A stretch of DNA of 64,000 nucleotides from Ursus arctos (Eukaryota; Chordata; Mammalia; Carnivora; Ursidae). Below the pieces are notes generated by a model. That model had not been told where the DNA came from, searched no databases, and was given only the letters and a program-made list of their open reading frames with translations. Shown piece after piece: positions 9,886-21,700 of this stretch. Both the position numbers and the translations under genes were made by a program. Where the stretch lies: positions 439,001 through 503,000 of the forward strand of contig NW_026623008.1 of the NCBI RefSeq assembly GCF_023065955.2, given 5' to 3'. Each line of letters opens with the position of its first letter. The stretch's first letter is position 1.

Positions 9886-12800
9886 TCAGCTGGGGGCCTG
9901 GGGGAGGCCCTTCTTGAGCAGTGACGTGAGGTAACTTCCCAGCTCCTCATCCTAGAGCCAGATACAAGAGGGGACAGTCATCGCATCCTCCCCAACCACC
10001 ACACCTGGGCAGCCCCCGCCTCTCCTGACCTCCCGGGAATGGGGGCTCCCCGGCCCAACTCACCTGGTAGGTCCAGGAGACCAGCAGCACCTTGGTGCCC
10101 GGGTCCTCTGAGTGGGCAGCGGCCTGGATGAGGATGGACTCCACGGTCACGGACCCATCGGGAAGGTGCTGCACGCAGTGATCCTTGAGCATGCTGCGGG
10201 GAGGCACAGTGAGACCCCACCTTGGGTCCCGCTTACCACCCCCAGAGCCAGGAGTGGGGTACACCCACCTCTTCAGGTGGCTGTAGACCCGCATGGCCGT
10301 CTCCTGCTCCTTGCGAGGGTCATGGAGATGCACGCGGCAGGTGAAGCGCAGCTGGTGCTCCACCAGGCCCAGCTCCTTGAGGGCCTGCTCTGAGGACACG
10401 AGCCGGAAGTTCTGTGGGGCAGGGGAAGGTCAGGGGGCAAGGGAGCACCCCTCACCCCCACCCAAGCACAGGCACACTCACACTGTCCTTCATGATCAGA
10501 GTGCCATGCAGGAGCCGGGGCTTTTTGGCGTCAGGAAGCAACCCTGCAGAGAAAGGGGCAGTGATGGGAGCTGTCCACCAGCTGCGCCGCTGCCCTGCCC
10601 CTGCCCAGTGTGCCCGGCCCTGCGTACCCTGTGCCATCTCCCGCTTCAGCAGCCCCAGCGAGATGCCCACGGGGATGCTGGGGCTCGTGGGCAGTGTCAC
10701 CGTCTCACCGTTGGCTGGCATGTAGCAGTTGACCCCTGGGCAAGAGTGGGAGGAGCAGGGAGCCTCAGTCTAGACCATCTGGCCCTGCCCATGCTGACCC
10801 ATGGGTAGACCCCACATTCCCTGTATCGGCCCAAGCCCACCCCATGCCTGGGCTGCCTACGGAATTCCTGCTCAATCTTCTGCTTCAGGAACTCCATCTT
10901 CTTGGCTTCCCCATGTACGAGCAGCACACTCTCGGGCTCTGCCTGGCCCACCAGCTGCATGATGCCCTTGGCGTCAGCATGGGCGCTGAAGGACATGTAC
11001 TCCACCTGCATCTTGACCTCCAACTGCAGCATCACAGTGCACATGGGCCGTTACCACAAGCAGCAGGCTCCAAGGGCTCCCTACCAACCCAAAAGGGGGA
11101 GCTGCCGGGGAAGCGGGTACTCACCACCTGCCGCCCCTCCATCTCCAGCTTGCGCTGCCCACTGAGGATCTTATGGCCCACAGTGCCCTGCACGCAGTAG
11201 CCAGGCATGATGACCTGTGGGGGAGGGAGGGATGGAGCCGGCAGCCACCCTGTAACACAGTCCCCACCCCAAAGGCCGCCTCAGGGGGCTTCCTCCCTGT
11301 CTCTTCACCCTGCCCTTCCTACCTGTCAGAACCTATACCCTTAATGGCACCTTTCCTTTGCCAGCGGCTCCCTATCCCAGGCCCCACTGCAGACCCGGGC
11401 AGGCTCAGGAGTCTCAGCACAAGCCCACCTGGCCTGAGTATCACATCAGCTCAGGAGGCCAGAAGACGTTACTGCCTGATGCAACAGGCTGACACAGCAA
11501 GAGTCTGAGCTGCCTGTGTGAGACACGGGCCCAGGATGCCAAGCCCTGTCCTGACAAACAGCAGTGTCCCCAAGCCAAGCAGAGCCCCTGTTCCCCCACC
11601 TCTGCCCAACCTCACAGGCCCTTCTAGCACCTAGACCTCTTACCATGTTCTTCTCATTCCCTGCCCACTTCCGGAAGATCTGCAGGGACTGGCCAGCATG
11701 CAGCATGCCTGGTGTGGCAAACACAACCTGCGGGGGTGGGTGGGGATGGGGACAGTCAGCGCAGCAGCGCCCGCCTGTCAAAGAACCAGTGTTGGCCACA
11801 AGTCTAGCCCTTCCTCTGCCCTCAGAGCCTTTTGACTCTGCACCTGCCACAGGCCCTACCTTCTGACCCCACCCCGTCTCTCCCCCAGCACGGCACCCCA
11901 CTCCCTGAGGGAGACCTGCAGGCAAGGCCCCTGGCATGTCCCGGACATGGAGGAGGTACACATGCGTGGACAGTCAGCATTGGCCCCAGGTGCCCCACCC
12001 TGGGGCAGGCATGACTTGGCTACAACAGGCACAGGACAGCCATCCCCAGCCCCTCCTGGTCAGGCCTCACCATTGGGCCCGGGTTGTCAGCAAACGCTCG
12101 ATCGAAGGCTTTGATGTGCTTGAACTCAAACATGTTCCTCTGGACAAAGGTCTTACGGATCTTCTGGTTGGTCCAGGTTATGAAGAGCTTGTAGTAGTGG
12201 TTGGCCTTCTCTGTCAGGCCCGTGGAGAAGTAAATGGGGGCCTTTAGGTTCATGCGCTCCCTGTGGACAGTGCAGGACCACAGTGAGGAGGCTGCCAGGA
12301 AAGGGCTGGCCCATGTCACCCCTCACACCCTCAGCCTGGGTTGTGTCCGGTGGAAGGAACAACTCCCTGATGTCCCCCACCTCAGTCCACTTCCTTCTAT
12401 AAAATGTTGGTTCTTTTTTTTTTTTTTTTTAAAGATTTTACTTATTTATTCGACACAGATAGAGACAGCCAGCGAGAGAGGGAACACAAGCAGGGGGAGT
12501 GGGAGAGGAAGAAGCAGGCTCACAGCGGAGGAGCCTGATGTGGGGCTCGATCCCAGAACGCCGGGATCACGCCCTGAGCCGAAGGCAGACGCTTAACCGC
12601 TGTGCCACCCAGGCGCCCCTAAAATGTTGGTTCTGAAGAAGGAAACAGAGCACATGCGGGTGGAGGGAGGACAACATGACAAGGCCTCCTGGCTTGGGCG
12701 GGCACCCCCACAGATACCAGGCACCCTGACTACATCTGATAGGGGCCAGTGCTACAGGCTATGCTCTACCTGGAGCTGAACTGAGGACCTTCCCGGGCTG

Positions 12801-15800
12801 GACACAGGCATCCCGCTAATGCCCACTCAGGCCAGGGGTCCCAGAAACCAATCTGACTGCACCTACCAGAAGGTCTCCAGCAGGATGCAGAGCTCCTGAG
12901 CACGGCCCAGGGCAAACACAGGGATCAGCACCTGCAGGGGGAAGGCAAGGGTGCCTGAGGCAGGAGTCCCTGGCTGTGCTGCCCACCCAAGTTAAGCCCA
13001 CATCTGATCCTAGAGGACAGGCAGCTGTACCCTGTGGCTGCCTTCTCAGGGAGCAGCTGCTATAAAGACTGGCCCTGCTGGTAGCTCTGATGGTCAGAGG
13101 CTGCATCCACTGAGAGGTCATAGCCAGGCATCCTGAGAGCCAGACGCCCTTTGCAAGCCACAGGTAAAGCCCCCTACACTCTCCCCACAAGTCCTGGTCC
13201 CAGCCACAATCTATCCAAAAACGACCACAGTGGATACTCTGGCCAGCCCTGGTCTGGGATCTGAAGTGAGAGATGAATACACACCCCACTAGTCTTTGGA
13301 GAAGTTTTTCTTCCTAATGCTGAGCAAATCTTCCTCCTTGCATGCCCAGAACACAAAACACCCATCTCCTGACATGCCAGAAGTGGCCAAAGGACTGTGT
13401 AGCATGGTCAGGGTGGGCACGTGGCCCAGAGCCCTGCTTGGCACTCCGCCTGCACCAGCTACCTTCCCTCCACGTTCCACGGCCTCGTGGACCTTCTTCA
13501 GAAAGTCTCGCTCCCGGCAGCGTTTGGAGTCCCGGATGGTCGTGGCGTAGGTAGATTCTGTGATGAGCAGGTTGGGGCGGCATTTGTCAATCCACGCAGC
13601 TCTGTAACAGAGGTGGGCTTGGCCGGAGGTGGACAATCCACATGGCTGTAAGGCCAGGAGCAACAAAACAGACCCCAGCCACAGGTTCCCTGGACCCTCT
13701 GGCAAGCAGCACACTAGGGGAGACCGGAGGAAGAGACTCTGCCATGCACAGAGGACACGTGGCAGAAACCAATGCATGGACTGCCCAGGCACCCAGCATA
13801 GCCACAAGCATCACTGCTCCCCACAGGATGAAAGAAACACATCAGCCTACTCACCCCAAATGTCGGTCCGGGGTCATATTATAATCACCCTGGCAAAGAA
13901 TGTCACAGTAAAACAGGTGCCTCCTCTCCCTGGCTAAGCAGTACCCCTGTGCCCCAAGTGCTTCCACTGACCGTGTAGACCACAGATTCTGAGCCCACTT
14001 TAATCTGGAACATGGCTGCCCCCAGCACGTGGCCTGCATAGTAGGCCTTGATTTCAAGTTCATCGTCCACCTACAGAGGAGAGGGCTCGAGTCAGGTCTT
14101 CAGGCTATGCTAGGTAGGTGGTCAGTTGAAGAGTATGGCAGAGGGACCAGGGAGGTGGACACTGGGGAGGCAGAGGGCAGAAGAGGAGAACATGGTTCCA
14201 AGCCTTTCATCATTTCCTGTTTCTCACAATGTCCAGTTCTCAACCAAAAGCAAGCAGACACAAGAGATGAGACACCAGCATGGAAAACAAGAGAAACAAC
14301 AGTGTAGAGAAGCAGACTCAGGGCTCCTAGAGTTTTCAGACACAGAGTTTAAGAGGGCTGTGACTAATATATTCAGAGAAATAAAAGAAGTTTAAGAATG
14401 TTGACCACAAAACTAGAAATTATCTTAAAAAGTAGAAATACTAAAGCCAAAAGCTATAATCACCCAAATAAAAAAATGAATGGATGAATTTAACAGCATG
14501 CTATATATAATCGAAGAGTAGTAAGGCAGTAAAACACACAGAAAGGACTGTCTAGCACAAAGCACAGAAAGACAAATGCACGAGGGAAGGTCTGGAGTAA
14601 GAAGGCCTCACATTCTGCCATCTGGGGCCCTGGGTTGGAGGAGGACAACGGGCAGGAGCAACACTGGAAGAACCAGATGAAAGACATCGGGCCACAAATC
14701 CACGAGGCTTCACACCTGGACAGGTTCAATGAGAACAACATGCAGGTCCATCACAGCATACCCACCAAAATCCAAAGAAAAGGGTATAATCCTACAACCA
14801 GCCTCACACTAAAGATTCTCTTTCAAACAGTGAATAGAAAGAAACATTCAAAGTACTGAGAAGAAGTAATTGCCAAACTAGGATTCCACATGTCACGAAA
14901 AAGTGCCTCAGGAATGAGGGTGAAGCAGAGCCATCTGCAGACAATTAAAAGCAAATTCACTGCCAACAGATCCATACGGGTGTCCTTCGGGAAGAAGGTA
15001 AGTCATCGCAAAGACAAGTGAAGAACACAGGAAGTAGAGAGGGTAAATACAGAGATGACGCCTAGCAAAGCTGACCTCATCAGTATCAGTAATGATGTCC
15101 CCCTAGGTTTCATATATATTGAGCAAACTAAAACAAGGGCACATAATAAAATGTTCTAAGACCTTTGCATTATCGAGAGGCAAAACCTCCAAATACCTTA
15201 GATTTTTGTTGTCACGGATGCATTTTGTAAACTCTATCACTATGAGAATTACAAGAATATAAAATAACTAACCAAATAAAAGGAGAAACAGAAGGGCGCC
15301 TGAGTGGCTCAGTAGGTTAAATGTCTGCCTTCGGCTCAGGTCACAGTCCCAAGGTCCTGAGATGGAGCCCCGTGTCGGGCTCCCTGCTCAGAAGGGAGTC
15401 TGCTTCTGCTTCTCCCTCTCCTTCTGCCCCTCCCCCCGTTAGTATTCTATCTCTCTCTCTCTCACTCACTTGCTCTCTCTCTCAAATAAATAAACAAATA
15501 AAATCTTAAAAAAAAATAAATTTAAAAAATCAATCCAAAGAAAGCAGTAAGAGAAAAAAAAAACAGAACAGGCAACACAAATAGGAAGCAAATAGTAAGA
15601 GAGTGGAGCTAAACTCAAAGTTTTCTTATTAAATGTGGAGTCCAAATGCTCCGCCTGGACAAGTTATCAGGATAGATTAACAGCAACAACAACAAAATCC
15701 TCTCTTGCTCTGGCCCGTGGCGCCGGCAGGATGGGCACGACTTGCAGTCCTCGTACTGCCAGGAAGCCCCACAGCCACCGATGAGATCAGAAGTGACATT

Positions 15801-18800
15801 ATGAACAGTGTGAGAAAACACACGTGGGCACAGCCCTGAAGGCCAACGCTTTTGGAGGCGCTCCCATGCAAAGGGAATTGTGCTGGGAGACGTAGGAGTT
15901 GAAGCCAAATAGCCAAATTCTACCATCAGAAAGTGTGTCAGGGTCCAGCTGATCAAGAATGGCAAAAAAACCCCGCAGCCTTTGTGCCCAATGACGGTTG
16001 TCTGACGTTTACTGAGGAAAATGATGAAGCTGTAGTTCCTAGATTTGGTCACAAAGGTCATGCTGTCACAGACATTCCTAGAATTTGCTTTAAGACCGTC
16101 AAAATAGCCAACGTCTCTCTTTTGGCCTTTTACAAAGGCAAGAAGGGAAAACCCAGATCCTAAGTTTGATGGTGAAAACATAATAGTAATAAATTTTCAT
16201 ATGCCAAAAACCCACAAAAAACAAGCAAACAATAAACCAAATTACATGCCACTTAAAAGAGCTACATTTAAAACATGACGCAGTAAAGTTCAAAGTAAAA
16301 CGATGGAAAAGACACACTATGCAAACAACCAAAGGTGGGGGTGGTGGGGATGGTGTGGCGTTAGCCGAAACACAGACTTTCAGGGGAAAAGTCTTATTAA
16401 AGATAAACACACATACTTCGTGTTGACAAGAAGTTCAACCAGAAATAACTGGAAACACATAGGTAACCAGTAACAAGCAAACTCCGCTGACTCTACGGAG
16501 AAACAGACAAATCTCTAATCTTCGTGATAAAGTTTACCCAATTTGATGGCATTTGCCTGCTTAGAACCCCTCACTTCCTTGCTGACCCACACAAAACAGT
16601 CAGAGTCAAAACCCAAACTCCACAGCCCAGTACTGGCTGCCCTTCGGGGCTCGCCAACCTCACGGTCCAGTCTCTGCCCCTACCACCCCGGCCGGCACAC
16701 CCTCTCAGACGCACTCAGGCGCACAGCTGGGTGAGCAGCAGAGGTCCCACATGCTTGATGGGTGCTGGGCACGCTGCCCTGTGTGCGCCTGAATCTGGGC
16801 TGGGACCCTGATTCTCGACTGACCCCATGTGCCTGCCCAAGGCTGCCTCCCGGTAGCCCCACAGTACCCGACAGAGAGTGAGATGGGGTGTGCTGGGGCC
16901 CTGACCTGGACCGTCTGGTGCAGGTGGACAGCTACCACCTTCTTCATACAGTCTTTGATCATCTGGGAGGTGAAGAAGTTGGCCTCACCCTTCTTGTCCA
17001 CAGCAATCTTGCGGTAGTCCTCCAGCAGGATGGGGCAGATGGCCTGGGTGGGGTGGGTCATGTAGATGGGCCCATCATAGCCCACCATCTCGCTGAAGTA
17101 GGGGAGTGCCCCACAGTGGTCCAGGTGGAAGTGGCTGGGGGTGCAACACAGGTCAGCCCAGGGCCACTGCTCCCCAACCAAGCCTGCCCCCCACAGCCCC
17201 TCCACGCCAGCAGAGGCTCATGGTCATTCCACCCATTCGTTCTTCTGTGCACTGACTGCCTACTGTGTATGAGATGCCGTCCTCAGTACCAGAGTGAGGA
17301 GTGAGCAAAAGAGATAAAATCTACTACCTTCCTGGAACTCAGAATCTAAATGTCCGATAACGCAGTGAGCATGAAAGAGGTAATGCTGTGTCACGTGGGC
17401 ACACGTTCTATAGAGTAATGGAAAGTAGCTAAGAAGGGGACAGGGCACCAGGACAGTGACCATCTCTGGTGGATGGACAGGAAGACCCCACGGCATGTGA
17501 ACCACAGCAGGAAGGCACCGGAGCAAAGGGAACAGAGTGCTGTGTGTCCATGAGTAGAGCAGACCCACTGTGTGAAGCCCATGTCCAAGAAGGAACTGAG
17601 ACCACAGGAGCCTCAGAGCAGCTGAGGATGGGGTCGGCAGATCCTCTGGCTTGCAGGATGCGGGGGGAAGACCAGCAGGAGGCTGCTGTGGTCATTTGGC
17701 CACAGGGCAAAGGTCAGGGTCAGGAAAAGGACTGGATCCCGAAAACTGTGGACTATCTGGGTGGAGTGTGAGGAACTGGAGGAAAGCAGAAGCCCCATTC
17801 AGCCAGGTTGGGGAGGTCGACTGCCACCAGGGGGGCCAGACCATGAGTCTGGACGTCAGGGCAGGGTGGACGGGAATGTACAGCAAGATCAGTGAGCATC
17901 GAGGACCAGCAAGGAGGGTGTAGTCACTGCTGCCAAATGCTGCTGAGAGGCCGAGCGAGGAGGCCTGACAAGTAGCCCAGGGGCTCACATGGGAAATGCT
18001 CCATCTTTGCATTGTTGGGGGAGTAGGCTCCCTGCCATGGGCCTGCTGCCCTAACACAGCCTCGTCTTCCTGGGGTAGCTGGGGCAGAGCCAATAGGCAC
18101 ACGCCACACAGTGTGCCCCCTGGCTCCACGGCGCTGACCAAAGCCCACCAAGGAGCAACCGTGAATACTGTAACCTCATGCGAGTGCACGGCCTCCAGGA
18201 CCACTGTCCAGAGGCAAGGGGGGCAGCCCAGAGGGGGCGCCACACCAGCAACCTAGAACAAAACGGGGGTCTGCAACGCCCCACAGCCTGCAGCCTCCCT
18301 GGGCCCTGAGTGGCTCTCCTGGGCCCTGAGGGTCCTCGGGGTGGGGCCAGCTGTGAGCCCACACAACACTAACAGCCGACAGGTGCCTACCTGATAATCA
18401 CACAGTCCAGGAAGTCGGTCAGCCGGCCGTTGCGGGTGATGTAGGAGAAGTCAGGGAAGCGCCTCTGACAAGCCAAGAAAAAGGGTCAGAACACGGTTGC
18501 CCTGGGTCTGCCAGCACTCCAGAGAGTGGCAGCCAGGAGTGGGGAACGAGGGCACAGGCTGAGCCTGGCCAGCCACACCAGGACCATTAACTGCTCACAG
18601 CCTCAGGGCACACAGGGAGGGGTCAAAGTGCTGGGCACCAGTCACCAAGCCAGAAGCCCTGCCTGGGGAGCACTGAGCTGCCCCATATGACTCTACAGGA
18701 GCCCAAGAGCCCCTGCTCTGGTACAGACCAAGCCTTCCACACAGGGCATCCCATCTGTCAACTGGTGATGGTGGGGACACTGCCAGGGAATGCAGTGACC

Positions 18801-21215
18801 CCAGGCCCACCTGCCTCCTACCACTGCCCACTTGCCCAAACTCCCTACTCCGTGGGTCAGAGTCTGAGGCTCTGATGCCTGGATCCCGCTGAGAATAGCA
18901 ATGAGGAGCAGGCTGAATGAGGTCCCTCCAGGCTACCTTCCCTCAGGACTCACGTCATCATTGAACCCCATGTGCATTCCGCAGTCCAGCATGACATTCT
19001 TGCCAGCGATGGAGACCAGGATGCAGCTTCGGCCCACATCCTGGCCAGCCCCTGAAAAGGAAGAGGGATGAGGTGCCGCCACCCCCATGTTCCTCTCCCT
19101 GCTGCTGCAAGCCGTGGCCCCAGCCCCAAGACCAAGGCTCAGCCACCTGCCTCATACCTCCACTGGGAACTCTGGGTCCCTGCCCCGCAGAACCCTCGGT
19201 GGGCTGGGAAAACTAGACCCCCACGGCTGCTGTGCAGATGAAGTGTGACACAGAAGCACCACCACCACCCCCTCTACACACAGGTCAGGGAAATGTGCAG
19301 GGAAGGGGCAAAGTGCCAAGGCTGCCGAGCGACTTCTAGACCACATGCCCTCCCCCACTACACCTCCAGCCTCAGGCCCTGCCACCACCACCTACGTCAG
19401 ATGGAAAAAGACCCTCACCTCTCGAGGGAGCAGCCCACCTGCTGCGGCTGACTGGCACCTTCAAAGGCCAGGGGCTGTGTAACAGGTGCTGGACTGTGGT
19501 CCTGGCACTTAATAGGGGTAAGCCGGCACTCCACAGGGCATCACCACCCCTCCTGAAAACTCAACTGCCTGAAAACTCATCTGGGCTATGGGGCCCTCTC
19601 CCCCAGGACCTATGCGCAGAAGGCATCAAGCACGTCCAGGTGGTGTCACTGCAGAGGGACACCTGTGCAGCTTCAGCCGGCCATGGGGAGACATGGCCCC
19701 AGCTGTCCAACAATGACCAACTACAGCGGCCAGAGTGCAGATGGCCCACCACCACACCCCCTCAGGGCACCCACAGCCCAGAACTTAAGCTGAGTCCTAT
19801 CCATGTTCCTAACTTCAAGCCCTACCCATCTCCTCCAGCCCCAGCAGGGCACATCCCACCCACCTCCGCTGGGGTCTGGAGGCCCAAGAAGAAAGGGACA
19901 CAGCCTTGCAGGGCCTGATGACAGCAAATGAGCTGCTTTCCATCTTGATCCTACAAGCCTCCCTCTGCCAGCCACCTGAACCTTCTGTTAGCACCACACA
20001 CATCAAGGTGGCCCAGAGCAGAACCCAAGCTGGTCCTTCAGAAGCTTCAGTCACCCATGACTACAGTGGGTCATCCCAGCCAAGAGCTTCGTCTACGTGC
20101 TTCAAGCAGCCCAGCCATAGGCAGTGGCCTGGAGGTCTCTCATAAGCCTGCTTCTGCCCCACCAGGACGATGGCAGGGTCTCAGCCGTCCGCTCCCTGCT
20201 GAACCTGTAGCCCTAAAACTGTGCCCAGCACAGAGGCCCTCCAGACATTTGCGTGGGGGAAGGGGAGGGCTGCCCCTCTTTACAGAGGACATGAAGGCAC
20301 AGAAGTCATGGGATCAGCCCATGGACACATGGCTCCTACGCATGGGGCCAGGAATGGTTTTCTGGACTCCACAGCTCAGCTCTTAGACACTGGCCCCTGC
20401 TCCCAACAGGACTCACGACCATCCCATGGGGCCTATGTGACGAAGAGCTCACACCACGAGAAAGGATATGGAGCTGTGTGGGAGATCTGTACAGGAAAAT
20501 GCTCCCCACACACGGCCCAGTGGAGGAGGCAGGTTCTGGGACAGCACAGAGCACCAGCGCAGGAAGAATGCCCAGAGAGCTCTAGAGGGCTGGCCACCAA
20601 AATGCAAAATGATAACCCCAGCTGTTTCCGGTACCCTGGATTCTCAGTGACCTCTCCTCCTTCACGGTGTTCTGCGCTCTTTGGGCTTTCAAAAGGGTGC
20701 GTTTATATCTTTCACAAAATGCAAAGCTTCTTTAAAAAACAACAACAACATTGCAGATATGCAGTAAGGCTGAACTGTGACAGCGGATGGCTGCACTAGG
20801 TAAACGGGAAGCTGCGGGTAACGGGGGCGAGACAGATGCACAAGGGGGAAGAAAGCCGAGGCGGGGAGCGAAGGCCACGTAAGGCACCAGTCCATGTGGA
20901 CAGAGGCCGGCGCAGCGAGAACGGAGACCCCGTGGCTCTCGGGGACCGCGTCCGGAGGGCGGACCCCAGGAGAAGCTGCCCGCGTCCGGACCCACCCTCT
21001 TTGCACGGTGAGGAGAGCTGCGGACGCAGCAGCACAGCAGCGGGCCGACCCCCGAGCCGTCCCGAGGCCTCCGCTGCCGAGAGCCGGGGGCTCCGCGAAC
21101 CTGGCCGGCCCTCTGCGCGCCCGCGGCTCGTCCCCAGACCACCGCCCGGCCCCGCGCCCGCGAGGCCGCCGGGCGCGCCTCACTCACCCAAGGGAGTGAC
21201 CCTGATCTCGGGCAT
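9886..21215 (-). CDS. INTS11: INTS11 (CPSF3L), catalytic RNA endonuclease of the Integrator complex
   Basis: Seventeen coding exons on the minus strand: 21188-21215, 18954-19051, 18391-18464, 16906-17134, 13972-14070, 13855-13889, 13463-13601, 12867-12931, 12071-12260, 11644-11727, 11125-11214, 10861-11023, 10628-10735, 10482-10543, 10269-10411, 10064-10193 and 9886-9951. Lengths sum exactly to 600 codons plus stop, the human length. It is a metallo-beta-lactamase/beta-CASP nuclease that, paired with INTS9, cleaves snRNA 3' ends and nascent promoter-proximal Pol II transcripts in the nucleus. The active site is complete: HFHLDH at 68-73, H157 in YYAGH, D178 in GDYN, E203 in [10 protein letters not shown]392 in SFSAHAD and H414 in LLVHGE. 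The C-terminus ends in KKGLPQAPS. It shares a promoter with CPTP. One difference from the remembered human protein is threonine 284 in KLFITW. Confidence 0.97.
12415..12619 (-). mobile_element. CAN-SINE in INTS11 intron 8
   Basis: Reverse-oriented carnivore tRNA-derived SINE: poly-T then aaagattttacttattta at the left, ending in ccacccaggcgcccc. Flanked by a perfect 15-base target-site duplication taaaatgttggttct at 12400-12414 and 12620-12634, so the insertion is fairly recent. Confidence 0.95.
14310..15010 (+). mobile_element. Old LINE-1 (L1M-type) fragment in INTS11 intron 4
   Basis: A-rich sequence resembling the ORF1/5' part of ancient mammalian L1 elements in sense orientation. Recognisable phrases are agatgaaagacatcgggccacaaatcc, then ctaggattccacatg, and cactgccaacagatccata followed by cttcgggaagaaggtaag. 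It has many stops and no usable ORF. Exact borders are uncertain; identification is by eye. Confidence 0.6.
15294..15522 (+). mobile_element. CAN-SINE in INTS11 intron 4
   Basis: Forward copy: gggcgcctgagtggctcag head, CT-rich body including an (TC)n stretch at about 15449-15485, and tail aaataaataaacaaataaaatctt followed by poly-A. More diverged than the other copies; no clear target duplication seen. Confidence 0.92.
15698..16215 (+). pseudogene. RPS23 processed pseudogene in INTS11 intron 4
   Basis: An intronless copy of the ribosomal protein S23 mRNA, inserted antisense to INTS11. It includes the 5' UTR end (ctctggcccgtggcgccgg), an ATG at 15731 and a coding-like stretch to the taa at 16161-16163. 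A 3' UTR with aataaattttcatatgcc and an A-rich tail follows. Fragments of the protein appear in different frames, for example [31 protein letters not shown] and VANVSLLA. Small indels and several in-frame stops show it is dead. I recognise it by protein similarity from memory; the parent gene is elsewhere in the genome. Confidence 0.88.
17228..17430 (+). repeat. Ancient interspersed repeat (family uncertain) in INTS11 intron 3
   Basis: The text 'ctgcctactgtgtatgagatgccgtcctcagtacc...gagataaaatctactaccttcctggaactcag' follows the well-known old mammalian repeat pattern 'tgcctactatgtgccaggcact...ccctgccctcatggagcttaca'. A second copy of what looks like the same family lies at about 22975-23215. 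The family name is not certain to me. Confidence 0.4.
19052..21187 (-). other. INTS11 intron 1
   Basis: A 2.1-kb intron between coding exons 1 and 2, with no exon, SINE or RNA gene that I can support. CpG content rises from about 20850 into the promoter island. Confidence 0.7.
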
Positions 21216-21700
21216 GCTGCCGGGCGCGCTCCCAGGACCCGTAGCCTCTGCCCTCACCGAGCCGGCAGAACCACTGCAGCCGGGCCACAACCACAGACCC
21301 GGGACCCCCGCCGCGCCGGATCCGGATCGCTGCGTCGTACCGCGCAGGCGCAGCCCCAATGGGGTCAGCTTCCGGTGCGCCCGCCGGAAACGCCGGCCCA
21401 CGCGTCGATCCTCCGGATTGGGTAGCTGGCAGCCAATCCCCGGATTGGGTAGCTGGCAGCCAATCCCCGGCGTCAGGGAGGTGGCCGGGGCGGGGCAGCG
21501 GGTCCCGCGGCGGCGGCTGCGGCAGCGGCGGCGGCGGCTCAGGTGAGCGGCGGCGGCCCAGGTATGCGGGAGGGTGCCAGGCTCCGGCCCGTGGCGGGGG
21601 AGCAGAGCCCAACCGAACTGGGCAGGTGGGCCTGGGCATCGCCAAGGGGCCAGGAGCAGGAGGGGGCGGCCGAGGACCTGGCTCCCACGCCGCCCCGGAC
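20850..21700. promoter_or_regulatory. CpG island and bidirectional promoter of INTS11 and CPTP
   Basis: The island covers the INTS11 first coding exon (ATG at 21215, minus) and a non-coding CPTP first exon whose donor (ctcag|gtgagc) is at 21543. Between them are an NRF1-like GCGCAGGCGC at 21342-21351, an ETS-type CTTCCGG at 21369-21375, and a doubled CCAAT unit at 21414-21467. No TATA box is apparent. The layout is typical of a shared housekeeping promoter. Confidence 0.8.
21414..21467 (+). promoter_or_regulatory. Perfectly duplicated 27-bp unit carrying CCAAT boxes in both orientations
   Basis: Two identical 27-bp copies start at 21414 and 21441. Each holds an inverted CCAAT (ATTGG at 21417-21421 and 21444-21448) and a direct CCAAT in AGCCAATC (21433-21437 and 21460-21464). 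That makes four potential NF-Y sites in 54 bp, placed between the divergent INTS11 and CPTP transcription units. Confidence 0.85.

Noticed and set aside
15731..16163. Possible functional intronless RPS23 gene
   Set aside because: Several in-frame stops and frameshifts interrupt the protein; only fragments match.
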